Positions 1 through 6,662 of a stretch of 64,000 bases of DNA are shown here, in pieces (position 1 is the stretch's first letter; each line of letters opens with the position of its first letter). The DNA is taken from assembly GCF_900155685.1 (NCBI RefSeq), contig NZ_LT732548.1:2810294-2874293 (forward strand). The letters run 5' to 3'. Under the pieces are notes generated by a model. It was not told the DNA's origin and ran no database searches. It worked only from the letters and a program-made list of their open reading frames with translations. Position numbers and translations under genes: made by a program. The stretch is from Paenibacillus bouchesdurhonensis. Lineage in GTDB: Bacteria > Bacillota > Bacilli > Paenibacillales > Paenibacillaceae.

Positions 1-167
1 AACATCCATTGACGAAGGATGATCCGTTGACGGGCGGCTTTAATGAACTGTGCCAGGTGTATGATCGGGAAGGGGAGAAATGCAACCGCTGCGGGGACGA
101 TATTGTGAAGACCGAGATTGCTGGTAAAAAGGTCTTCTATAGTCCAGGCTGCCAGCATGAGCGTTAA
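1..167 (+). CDS. MutM/Nei-family DNA glycosylase, C-terminal end (partial)
   Basis: This is the last ~54 residues of a gene that begins before the window, read in the frame starting at base 3 and stopping with TAA at 165-167. It carries the C-terminal zinc-finger region of Fpg/Nei DNA glycosylases, which excise oxidised bases: a CNRCG knuckle and an ending FYSPGCQHER. In the usual finger the second pair is CxxC (YCPxCQ); here the first cysteine of that pair is Ser (SPGC), so only three of the four zinc ligands are visible. The hairpin that normally carries a conserved Arg reads GKKVFY. The stop overlaps the nfo start by 11 bases, suggesting a base-excision repair operon. Family call is good; exact substrate (Fpg versus Nei) cannot be told from this fragment. 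Confidence 0.8.
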   Translation, partial: HPLTKDDPLTGGFNELCQVYDREGEKCNRCGDDIVKTEIAGKKVFYSPGCQHER

Positions 168-1014
168 TCAGCCAGCAGTAGGCGGACATCTTAGTATCCG
201 GGGTGGATATGCTGCGGCTGCGCTAATTGCTATCTCTTCTGGCGCAAGTGCATTCCAGTATTTTCCCAAGAACCCAAGGAGCTTAACGGTCAAGGATTTT
301 GATCGTCAAGACGCGGAACGCTGCCGGGTGCTTTGCGAGAAACATGGGATTGTAACTGTAGCTCATACCCCTTATCCCAGTAATTTAGCGGTGGATATGG
401 ATACAGCGCGCGAGCAGTTTGAAAGAACCGTAAACTCTCTGCGAAATGATCTAGAAATTGCAGAAGCCTGCGGATCTATGGGGATAATTGTTCATTTTGG
501 CACATATAAGGCTGGAAGCCCCTTACAAGGCTATCAAAATATTATACAATGTATTAATCATGTGCTCTATGGCTGGAAAGGCAGAGCTAAACTAATTATC
601 GAGAACCAGGCTGGTGACCATGGTGAGATGGGAATGACTCTGGAGGAGCTCGTTCAGATTCGAAAGTTATGCCATTCACCCGAAAGTATAGGCTTCTGTC
701 TCGACACATGTCATGCCTTTGCCTCTGGAATGTGGGTAGGTGAGGATGACGATGTTTTTGTCGGCAAAGCAACGGAATTGGATTTTTGGAATGGATTAGC
801 TGTGATTCATCTGAATGACTCGAAATATCCGGCTTATTCCCGTAAAGATCGTCATGCTCGCATAGGTGAGGGTTACATTGGAGAGGGTGGCTTCCGCAAG
901 CTGCTCCAACTGGAACAGGCACAAGGAATACCATGCATTTTTGAGAGTGAGAAAGGCGAAGATGGAACCTATAGAGAAGATATGGAACGGGTGAGGCGGT
1001 GGGTGAAAGCCTAG
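157..1014 (+). CDS. nfo: Deoxyribonuclease IV (AP endonuclease, EndoIV family)
   Basis: 285 residues from ATG 157. It matches the EndoIV/Nfo family, zinc-dependent AP endonucleases that cut the backbone 5' of abasic sites in base-excision repair. Visible features are the N-terminal (bGGHLSIRGGY) strand, the AHTPYPSNLA segment, IVHFGTYKAG, IIENQAGD, the FCLDTCHAFASG metal-binding stretch, HLNDSK and the C-terminal ESEKGEDG. These supply the His/Asp/Glu ligands of a TIM-barrel trinuclear zinc site. An upstream in-frame start at 118 is possible, but the homology begins near 157 and this start overlaps the glycosylase stop, consistent with translational coupling. The context, a glycosylase that creates AP sites followed by an enzyme that cuts them, supports the function. 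Confidence 0.93.
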   Translation: MSVNQPAVGGHLSIRGGYAAAALIAISSGASAFQYFPKNPRSLTVKDFDRQDAERCRVLCEKHGIVTVAHTPYPSNLAVDMDTAREQFERTVNSLRNDLEIAEACGSMGIIVHFGTYKAGSPLQGYQNIIQCINHVLYGWKGRAKLIIENQAGDHGEMGMTLEELVQIRKLCHSPESIGFCLDTCHAFASGMWVGEDDDVFVGKATELDFWNGLAVIHLNDSKYPAYSRKDRHARIGEGYIGEGGFRKLLQLEQAQGIPCIFESEKGEDGTYREDMERVRRWVKA

Positions 1015-1046
1015 TGCTGGAATTCCGCGGGAAAGGACGAAGAGCA

Positions 1047-1400
1047 TTGATTCATGTATATATGGATGATTTACGGCGCTGTCCCTTAGGATTTACGTTA
1101 GTTAGGACCGTCGATGAATGTATAGAACTTCTGCGAATTTCCGAAGTCGACATCCTGTCACTAGATTACGATATGGGTCCAGGAGAGAAGACCGGGGCGG
1201 AAGTTGCCTCAGCGATCGCGAGGGAAGGATTATATCCTAGGGAGATTTTCTTGCATACCTCGAGTATAGCGGGAAAGAAAAGCATGTACGAAATATTGTA
1301 TCAGAACAAGCCAGAGTGCGTAATTCTGCATAACGGACCGATTCCATTTGACCGCCTGGATGAAATTGAGAGTTTGACCAGAAGAAGCACCCGCAAATAG
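1047..1400 (+). CDS. cREC-like (cyclic-phosphate processing receiver) domain protein
   Basis: About 117 residues. It resembles the receiver-like cREC family: an N-terminal IHVYMDDLR strand-acidic pair, a central DILSLDYDMGPGEKTG strand and loop with Asp residues, and a FLHTSS strand. There is no output domain. The family is annotated as a receiver-fold domain linked by comparative genomics to cyclic-phosphate RNA/nucleotide processing; no activity is shown here. An ATG at 999 is in frame, but a GGAAAGGA ribosome site at 1030-1037 sits well for the TTG at 1047 and homology starts there. It lies between nfo and a THUMP/FtsJ-type RNA methyltransferase, so a nucleic-acid repair or processing role is reasonable but inferred. 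Confidence 0.65.
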   Translation: MIHVYMDDLRRCPLGFTLVRTVDECIELLRISEVDILSLDYDMGPGEKTGAEVASAIAREGLYPREIFLHTSSIAGKKSMYEILYQNKPECVILHNGPIPFDRLDEIESLTRRSTRK

Positions 1401-1457
1401 ATCCGATAAAATTGAGCCGCATGTTGATACGGCAATTACTTCTGGGGGTTTTACAAG

Positions 1458-2537
1458 TTGAAAATTCAGGAAATGGAAGCAAACGGGACAGCGGAAAAGC
1501 TAGGTGCGGCTACCCATTGGATTTGTACGGCGAACCATGGCTTTGCGCCGTATGCTCAAGAAGAGCTGCGTAGAATGTTCGGTGCGGTAAAGAGCACAGT
1601 CATCATTCCCGGTGAGATGCTGCGAGTTACCTTGCAGAAGGAGGCGGAGCAGGTGATCGGTGCGATCTTAAGCAAACCGCCCATTTTTTTGCGGCACCTT
1701 TTCCATATCGATTGGGAATGGCATGTGCTGGAACAAGGGGATTTAGCAGAGGCTATCGATGCTCTGTCGGCATTTGTTTTGTCTGATCCAAGGCTGTTGA
1801 ATGCGGGTAAAATAGCTGTCCAGCCTAGAAAATCTGAGCAATCCTTATGGAATGGCAGTGCGTCAGAGCTAAGGGAGCTGCTTCAAGACAAATTATGTGG
1901 GCTGAAAGCTGAGTTTGTCGTTCGCGATGCGGATTACATCGTTTCTGTATTTGTGGGAAAAGAGTTCGTTTATGCGGGAATATCGCAGCCTGAGTATAAT
2001 ATATCCGACTGGAATGGCGGTGCTGTACGATTTCAGCGAGAGGAAGGACAAATCTCCAGAGCAAAGTTCAAACTTCTTGAGGCTGAGCTGACCTTTGGCA
2101 TCGATTTCACGGCATATCGGGAAGCACTGGATATTGGGGCAGCTCCTGGCGGGTGGACATCATTTTTGCTGGAGCGCGGAATTAAAGTTACGGCTGTAGA
2201 CCCGGCCAAGATGCATCCATCCTTAAAGAACGAGCCGAGACTTACGATTATAAGAAAAAATGCAGGAGAAGTGAAGCTTCGAGAGCATCAATTTGACCTG
2301 CTAGTCTGCGATATGAGCTGGAGTCCGAAGCTAACGGCGAAGCTGGTTAGTGAATTGCTATACGCGTTGGTGCCTGGGGGAACAGCCATCATAACCGTGA
2401 AGCTGTTGAGCAAGAAGCCGATGGCGCTTATTCAAGAGGTGATTGAGACGTTTCAGCAGTCACGCATGCAGGTGCAGAGGGCCAAGCAGCTGTTCCATAA
2501 TCGAGATGAAATTACGTTGTATATGATTAAATATTAA
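1458..2537 (+). CDS. RlmM/FtsJ-like SAM-dependent RNA methyltransferase
   Basis: 359 residues. The N-terminal half looks like a THUMP-type RNA-binding region (starting HWICTANHGFAPYAQEELRR), and the C-terminal half is a Rossmann methyltransferase with motif I DIGAAPGGWTSFLL, an acidic end of strand 2 (VTAVDPAKM), a CDMSW motif IV and ITVKLL near the end. This arrangement is that of RlmM-like 2'-O-ribose methyltransferases acting on 23S rRNA, and the catalytic Lys/Asp pattern (K..D..K..E) of the FtsJ family is plausible: K in RAKFKLLEAE, D in CDMSW, K in VKLL. Start: TTG 1458 follows a GGGGG ribosome site by 9 bases; ATG 1473 is an alternative. The precise rRNA target is unknown. Confidence 0.75.
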   Translation: MKIQEMEANGTAEKLGAATHWICTANHGFAPYAQEELRRMFGAVKSTVIIPGEMLRVTLQKEAEQVIGAILSKPPIFLRHLFHIDWEWHVLEQGDLAEAIDALSAFVLSDPRLLNAGKIAVQPRKSEQSLWNGSASELRELLQDKLCGLKAEFVVRDADYIVSVFVGKEFVYAGISQPEYNISDWNGGAVRFQREEGQISRAKFKLLEAELTFGIDFTAYREALDIGAAPGGWTSFLLERGIKVTAVDPAKMHPSLKNEPRLTIIRKNAGEVKLREHQFDLLVCDMSWSPKLTAKLVSELLYALVPGGTAIITVKLLSKKPMALIQEVIETFQQSRMQVQRAKQLFHNRDEITLYMIKY

Positions 2538-2568
2538 TGAGGTTAAATAAAAAGGTTACAAAAAGTGC

Positions 2569-2598
2569 TTTACAAAACATACCGTAATCACGTATACT
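2569..2598 (+). promoter_or_regulatory. Sigma-A-type promoter ahead of Tad-like operon leader
   Basis: TTACAA (2570-2575) and TATACT (2593-2598) are separated by 17 bases, close to the vegetative consensus. It lies after the methyltransferase stop and before the long hairpin at 2626-2691, so transcripts would start near 2605 and run through the hairpin into the kinase gene. Confidence 0.6.
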
Positions 2599-2625
2599 GA
2601 TTCCAAAATTATACATTAGCCAGTG

Positions 2626-2695
2626 AAGGGAAAGCATCCCATGATTCTGCTCCGGCGTAACCGGAGAGTAGAGGCATGGATGCTTTCCCTTTTTT
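2626..2695 (+). terminator. Long leader hairpin with T-run (attenuator or terminator)
   Basis: The arms at 2626-2639 and 2678-2691 are perfectly complementary over 14 bases. The stem continues inward past a bulged C through ATG/CAT and UUCU/AGAG to an inner 6-bp helix CTCCGG/CCGGAG with loop CGTAA. Six Ts follow (2690-2695). It is therefore an intrinsic-terminator shape, but it sits downstream of a good promoter and only ~22 bases before the kinase start. It could end the upstream gene's transcript, define a ~90-nt small RNA, or act as an attenuator of the operon. I do not recognise a known riboswitch class in it. Confidence 0.7.
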
Positions 2696-2717
2696 GTGCA
2701 TGGAAGGAGGCTTACGA

Positions 2718-4220
2718 TTGGCGTTGGTTGAGAAGCTTGCTGTCGGTGATATCCTCGCGGGCAGATACAGAATCGAGCGGTTGATCGGCGCGGGCGGGAT
2801 GAGTCGCGTGTATCTCGTCGCGGATTTGAAGCTGTCTGGCAAGACATGGGCGATGAAAGAGGTGCGAGCCGCGCCTCATATGCATATTTCGATGGAAGAA
2901 GAGGCTGCACTGCTCATTGCCCTTAACCACCCCAGATTGCCAAGAATGATTGACATCTGCAGACAGCCGGAAACGGGACACTTTTACATGATTATGGACT
3001 ATGTGGAAGGAGTGCATTTAGATCATTATGCAGTCGGGCAGGGAAATGATTTATCTCTGCAAATGCTTGTGTCCTTTGGTCTTCAAATCTGTGAAGGACT
3101 ACATTACTTGCATAGCCATGAACCCCCGATTATTCATCGGGATTTAAAACCCGCTAACTTACTAGTGGATCAGAATGGAGAGATTCGGTTTATCGACTTT
3201 GGAATTGCGCGAAGATACAAGGAGGATCAGCAGGAAGATACCGTGCTGATCGGATCAGTCGGCTTTGCCGCGCCAGAACAGTACGGAGGCAGACAAAGCG
3301 ATGGACGTACAGATCTGTATTCCCTGGGAGCTGTACTGCTCTATTTAGGAACCGGAGGCCTTCATAGTGGTTGGTCTGAGAAGGCGGCAAATGTAATGCG
3401 GCACAACGGATATGAGCCAATGCTCCCGGTTTTGCACAGGCTGCTGCAGGCTGAGCCGCAGGACAGGTACAGTACTGCACTGGATACAAGCCGGGCATTA
3501 TCGATGATTACTGTGGAACCGCAAAGTGAAAAGGCTCGGCCGGTGAATCGATGCAGCGTCATCGCTGTGCTTGCGGCGAGTCCAGGCGTGGGTGCTACAC
3601 ATACGGCTATTATGTTAGCCCACACTTTATCCCGTGTTTCGAAGCGTGTAGCTATTGTTGAAATGGAGACGAAGTCAAGAGCGTTCCGGCAATTGGGGCA
3701 AATCGTTTCAGGCAGCGTGATGTGCAGGACGGAGCATTCTGTTACCCCGCAGCGGTTCCATATTCACGCCGTCGATTATATTCGCCATCCGAGCCGCGCC
3801 GAGTGGATCGAACTGCTTGCGGACGGCTACGATTATGTGATATGTGATCTTGGCTCTAATGCCCGCAAAGAGTTGCTTGAGGAATTCATACGGGCTGATC
3901 TGCCGATTATCATCGCTTCCGGGGCTGAGTGGAGAGAGGAAGATGCGATGTTAATCGGCGAACGAGTTGGGGAGGGCATTCGGCGAAAATGGGTTTGCCT
4001 CGTTCCGATGGGAGGACGGAATGCCATTCGCAGACTGCGTAAGCCGCTTGGAACCGAACGGGTGCATGAGATCGGGGCGGAGAACGATCCTTTTGAGCCT
4101 GGGGAAGAAATGATGGCGGCATTGATGAAAGTTTGCAGTCCCGTGCTTGCAAAGACTTCAAGAATGGAAGGCAGAGGATTTGGCTTAAAGAGAAAACGGT
4201 GGAAAGGAAGGGGTGACTAG
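2718..4220 (+). CDS. Ser/Thr protein kinase fused to CpaE-like ATPase domain
   Basis: 500 residues from TTG 2718, chosen because AAGGAGG (2704-2710) lies 7 bases upstream; the in-frame ATG at 2676 lies inside the leader hairpin. Residues ~8-265 are a complete Hanks-type kinase: glycine loop GAGGMSRVY, lysine in WAMKEV, HRDLKPANLL (~138), DFGIAR (~160) and AAPEQY. Residues ~275-440 form a MinD/ParA-like domain with a CpaE-style P-loop, PGVGATHTA (~285), in which the usual GKT lysine is replaced as in CpaE proteins, and a CDLGSN strand resembling Walker B. CpaE proteins localise Tad pilus assembly. A kinase-CpaE fusion heading a Tad-like operon suggests that phosphorylation controls assembly, but the substrate is unknown. 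There is no membrane segment or PASTA repeat. Confidence 0.8.
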   Translation: MALVEKLAVGDILAGRYRIERLIGAGGMSRVYLVADLKLSGKTWAMKEVRAAPHMHISMEEEAALLIALNHPRLPRMIDICRQPETGHFYMIMDYVEGVHLDHYAVGQGNDLSLQMLVSFGLQICEGLHYLHSHEPPIIHRDLKPANLLVDQNGEIRFIDFGIARRYKEDQQEDTVLIGSVGFAAPEQYGGRQSDGRTDLYSLGAVLLYLGTGGLHSGWSEKAANVMRHNGYEPMLPVLHRLLQAEPQDRYSTALDTSRALSMITVEPQSEKARPVNRCSVIAVLAASPGVGATHTAIMLAHTLSRVSKRVAIVEMETKSRAFRQLGQIVSGSVMCRTEHSVTPQRFHIHAVDYIRHPSRAEWIELLADGYDYVICDLGSNARKELLEEFIRADLPIIIASGAEWREEDAMLIGERVGEGIRRKWVCLVPMGGRNAIRRLRKPLGTERVHEIGAENDPFEPGEEMMAALMKVCSPVLAKTSRMEGRGFGLKRKRWKGRGD

Positions 4221-5117
4221 ATGTCCAGACTTAGGCAGCGGACGAAGCAGTTAATTATCGTTGGCATAGCAGGAGCCGGTGCAGTCGGTATCCTCTTTGC
4301 CGGTTATGCCATATACCAGGTGAAGCACATGCATGACATGAAGACCTCTCTTGTAAGACGTTATGAGACCCAAATTCAGCAGCTGAAGGACGAGAACAAG
4401 CGCCAATCGATTTCAGGCTGGGCACTTTCTCGCGACATTTCAGCGGGACATCCAATCCGTATAGAAGACATTAGAAGAGTTGAATTGCCGGCCGACAGTG
4501 TCCCCGCTAATTTTATCAAATCAAAGGATGAGATCGCAGGTAAAAATGCCAAGATTGCTTTGTCCTCGCTAACGCTGCTGACACCAGGGGTATTGTATGC
4601 GGATGAACCAATACCCGATGATCTTCGTTGGCGGGAAATGGGATTTATTCAGCTCCCTGCGGCGCTTGAGAGGAATGACGTTGTAGATGTGCGGATTCAG
4701 TTTCCTACCGGACAGGATTATATTTTGCTGTCTAAGAAGAAAATAGAGCAGTTGAGTGGGGAAGCGGTTACGGTGACACTGGACGAAATGGAGATACTGT
4801 CATTATCCAGTGCAATCGTGGATGCCTATTTACATAAAGCTTCGATTTATGCCCTTGCTTATGTGGAACCGCAATTGCAGGCGAAGGCGATCCCGACCTA
4901 CCCGGCTAATGAGGCCGTCCTGCAGCTAATTAAGAAAGATCCCAATATCATTGCGCGGGCTGAACATGCTCTATCCCTTGCTACTCGGCGAATTTTAGAG
5001 TCCGATTTATCCGGCGTGTCGCCCCAGAAAGCCGCCGAATTTGCAGGGGGCCAGGCTGATCGAACAGCAGCATCGATAAAGCCGTCCTCCGGCGACGGCT
5101 TCGAAATGAGCCCCTAA
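4221..5117 (+). CDS. CpaB/RcpC-like SAF-domain pilus assembly protein
   Basis: 298 residues, starting at ATG 4221 directly after the kinase stop and behind a GGAAGGGG ribosome site. A single N-terminal membrane segment (~12-32) is followed by a short charged coiled-coil-like stretch, then a SAF-like domain (~63-125) with the typical pattern: ALSRDISAGHPIRIEDIRRVELP, conserved A/G residues, and a following FIQLPAALERNDVVDVRIQF strand pair as in CpaB/RcpC. In Gram-negative Tad systems CpaB works with the secretin in the periplasm; no outer membrane exists here, so it more likely supports the extracytoplasmic part of the machine. The C-terminal ~60 residues are low in recognisable structure. Position between the CpaE fusion and CpaF-like genes supports the call. 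Confidence 0.7.
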   Translation: MSRLRQRTKQLIIVGIAGAGAVGILFAGYAIYQVKHMHDMKTSLVRRYETQIQQLKDENKRQSISGWALSRDISAGHPIRIEDIRRVELPADSVPANFIKSKDEIAGKNAKIALSSLTLLTPGVLYADEPIPDDLRWREMGFIQLPAALERNDVVDVRIQFPTGQDYILLSKKKIEQLSGEAVTVTLDEMEILSLSSAIVDAYLHKASIYALAYVEPQLQAKAIPTYPANEAVLQLIKKDPNIIARAEHALSLATRRILESDLSGVSPQKAAEFAGGQADRTAASIKPSSGDGFEMSP

Positions 5118-5139
5118 TACGATATAAGGAGACGATTTG

Positions 5140-5826
5140 GTGGAACGATGGGTATTTATCGGTGCCGTAGATAAACGTGATTTACTGCTTTACATAAGCA
5201 AAGTATTGGCTTCATCAGGTCATCGTGTATTGCTAATAGACGCAACCGACAAGGGGAAATACCGATATGTGATCGGAGGGATCGTTGAAGAGGAGGAACT
5301 GATCGAATTTAATGGGTTTGATGTTGCGCGAGTCGGAACGAATATAGGCGATGTGCACATTAACAGCTATGACTATTGTCTTTACGACATTGACCATGTG
5401 TCACAGAATAACGGTCAACTTTGGAGCATAGCCGAGAAAATCACTTGGGTGGCAAGCTATGATCGATATGAAATTGCAGAGAGCATCGATTTTTTTAGTC
5501 AACTATTTAGGATATGGCCGCAGCTTCAAGGAATGAAGGTACATTCTGTGTTTACACGAACGATGGACAGCCACGTCGATGAACGGTATGTAATGAGCCT
5601 AATGGATCAGCTGCCAATTGAATGGATATCCACTGAAATAAGAGTACCCTGGGATGAAATTAATATGGCGGTTCAAACAGAGAACGAGCATTCGCAAACC
5701 TTGCGCATGAATCGTATAACAAGGGTTTATAAACGAGCGCTTACAGACCTGATCACCCAGTTGGGTGGCTGGGAAATTAAAACGGTAAAGAGAGCTTTTC
5801 GCAAAGCTGAAAGGAGAAAGGCATGA
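5140..5826 (+). CDS. Degenerate ParA/MinD-like protein of the Tad-like operon
   Basis: About 228 residues from GTG 5140 (TTG 5137 also possible; AAGGAG lies at 5126-5131). The N-terminus follows the ParA-fold rhythm: a first strand VFIGAV, a helix, then VLLIDATDKGKYRY, where MinD-type proteins have VLLIDAD. The P-loop between them is missing: the strand runs into DKRDLLLY without a GGVGKT-like loop. A later DYCLYDID strand sits where Walker B would be. It therefore looks like a catalytically dead family member, probably a structural or partner protein of the kinase-CpaE fusion. It ends in a very basic tail (RAFRKAERRKA) and overlaps the next gene by four bases (ATGA). Confidence 0.5.
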   Translation: MERWVFIGAVDKRDLLLYISKVLASSGHRVLLIDATDKGKYRYVIGGIVEEEELIEFNGFDVARVGTNIGDVHINSYDYCLYDIDHVSQNNGQLWSIAEKITWVASYDRYEIAESIDFFSQLFRIWPQLQGMKVHSVFTRTMDSHVDERYVMSLMDQLPIEWISTEIRVPWDEINMAVQTENEHSQTLRMNRITRVYKRALTDLITQLGGWEIKTVKRAFRKAERRKA

Positions 5827-6659
5827 GTAAAGTCGTATTTTGGGATTTAGGTTATGGAGGCTCAGCTGAAGTAGCGGCTGCCTTTGGTGTACAGGCTGCT
5901 CTTTGTGATAAATACCATTTGCTGCTTATGAATTGCGGATACTCGGGAACAGGCCTTGGGGAAGGATTTCCTGCGCGTGATCTTGAGCATGATCGTGATC
6001 TTAGCTTGCCTATACAGGATTATGGAATGGAGGCGCTGTTGCGGCTAGCCGAAAGTGGGCGCCTATTCCAAGCCAATATGACGGACTATACTTATCCGCT
6101 ACTGCAGGGACGACTTGATTTGGCGGATGGCATAAAAACCATTAATGATCTGAGGCATCCGTCATTTGCTCATTTAGAAGCAATATTGGATATAGCTGAG
6201 CGTTATTATGACATCGTTGTTATGCAGACATCTGGCTCTTGTTCTTTATTTACAGATAGAGAACGGGAGGAAGACACTCTAATAGCCGTCTTAAGGCAAA
6301 ATCGGGTTGAGTTGGATACGTTTTTTGAAATCGTCGGATCTAATGCAGCTAGAGGAAATACGCCCTTGGCTGTTGTCATTCACCAGTATGACGCAGCTTC
6401 AAAATGGAGCTTGCCAAATATTAAGCGCCGTTACAACTGCAAAATACCGATGATCGGTATTCCCTACCATACCGAATTTAGTGATGCTTGGAACGGGCAG
6501 GATATCATATCGTTTTTTCGCAGGTACAGATTGTTGAAGGGGCGGGGGTATGAGCGGGAACAGTTCCTTTTTAGCTTTAAGGAGCTGGCTCGTTTAGCGC
6601 TTGCCGATCAAGGGCGAAGCAAGACCTCTGCTGTTGACGACAAGGTGAAAGGGGCGTGA
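5823..6659 (+). CDS. Second degenerate ParA/CpaE-like protein
   Basis: 278 residues; its ATG overlaps the previous stop (ATGA at 5823-5826), implying translational coupling. It begins VVFWDLGYGGSAEVAAAF, a strand-loop-helix in the place of a ParA P-loop but without GKT/S, followed by YHLLLMNCGY where an IDxD strand would be. Further strands (DIVVMQTSGS, PLAVVIHQYD) fit a Rossmann-like ATPase fold. I infer a diverged, probably non-hydrolysing CpaE/ParA relative. Having two such proteins next to a CpaE-like ATPase suggests a heteromeric cytoplasmic platform. No membrane segment is seen. An alternative is an unrelated Rossmann-fold protein. Confidence 0.45.
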   Translation: MSKVVFWDLGYGGSAEVAAAFGVQAALCDKYHLLLMNCGYSGTGLGEGFPARDLEHDRDLSLPIQDYGMEALLRLAESGRLFQANMTDYTYPLLQGRLDLADGIKTINDLRHPSFAHLEAILDIAERYYDIVVMQTSGSCSLFTDREREEDTLIAVLRQNRVELDTFFEIVGSNAARGNTPLAVVIHQYDAASKWSLPNIKRRYNCKIPMIGIPYHTEFSDAWNGQDIISFFRRYRLLKGRGYEREQFLFSFKELARLALADQGRSKTSAVDDKVKGA

Positions 6660-6662
6660 CCC

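Noticed and set aside
2600..2700. c-di-GMP or other known riboswitch before the Tad-like operon
   Set aside because: The conserved core nucleotides of the c-di-GMP-I aptamer (such as the CGCAAAGC stretch) are missing; only a hairpin is seen.
2676..2717. ATG at 2676 as the kinase start
   Set aside because: It lies inside the right arm of the leader hairpin; a strong AAGGAGG lies downstream, seven bases before TTG 2718.
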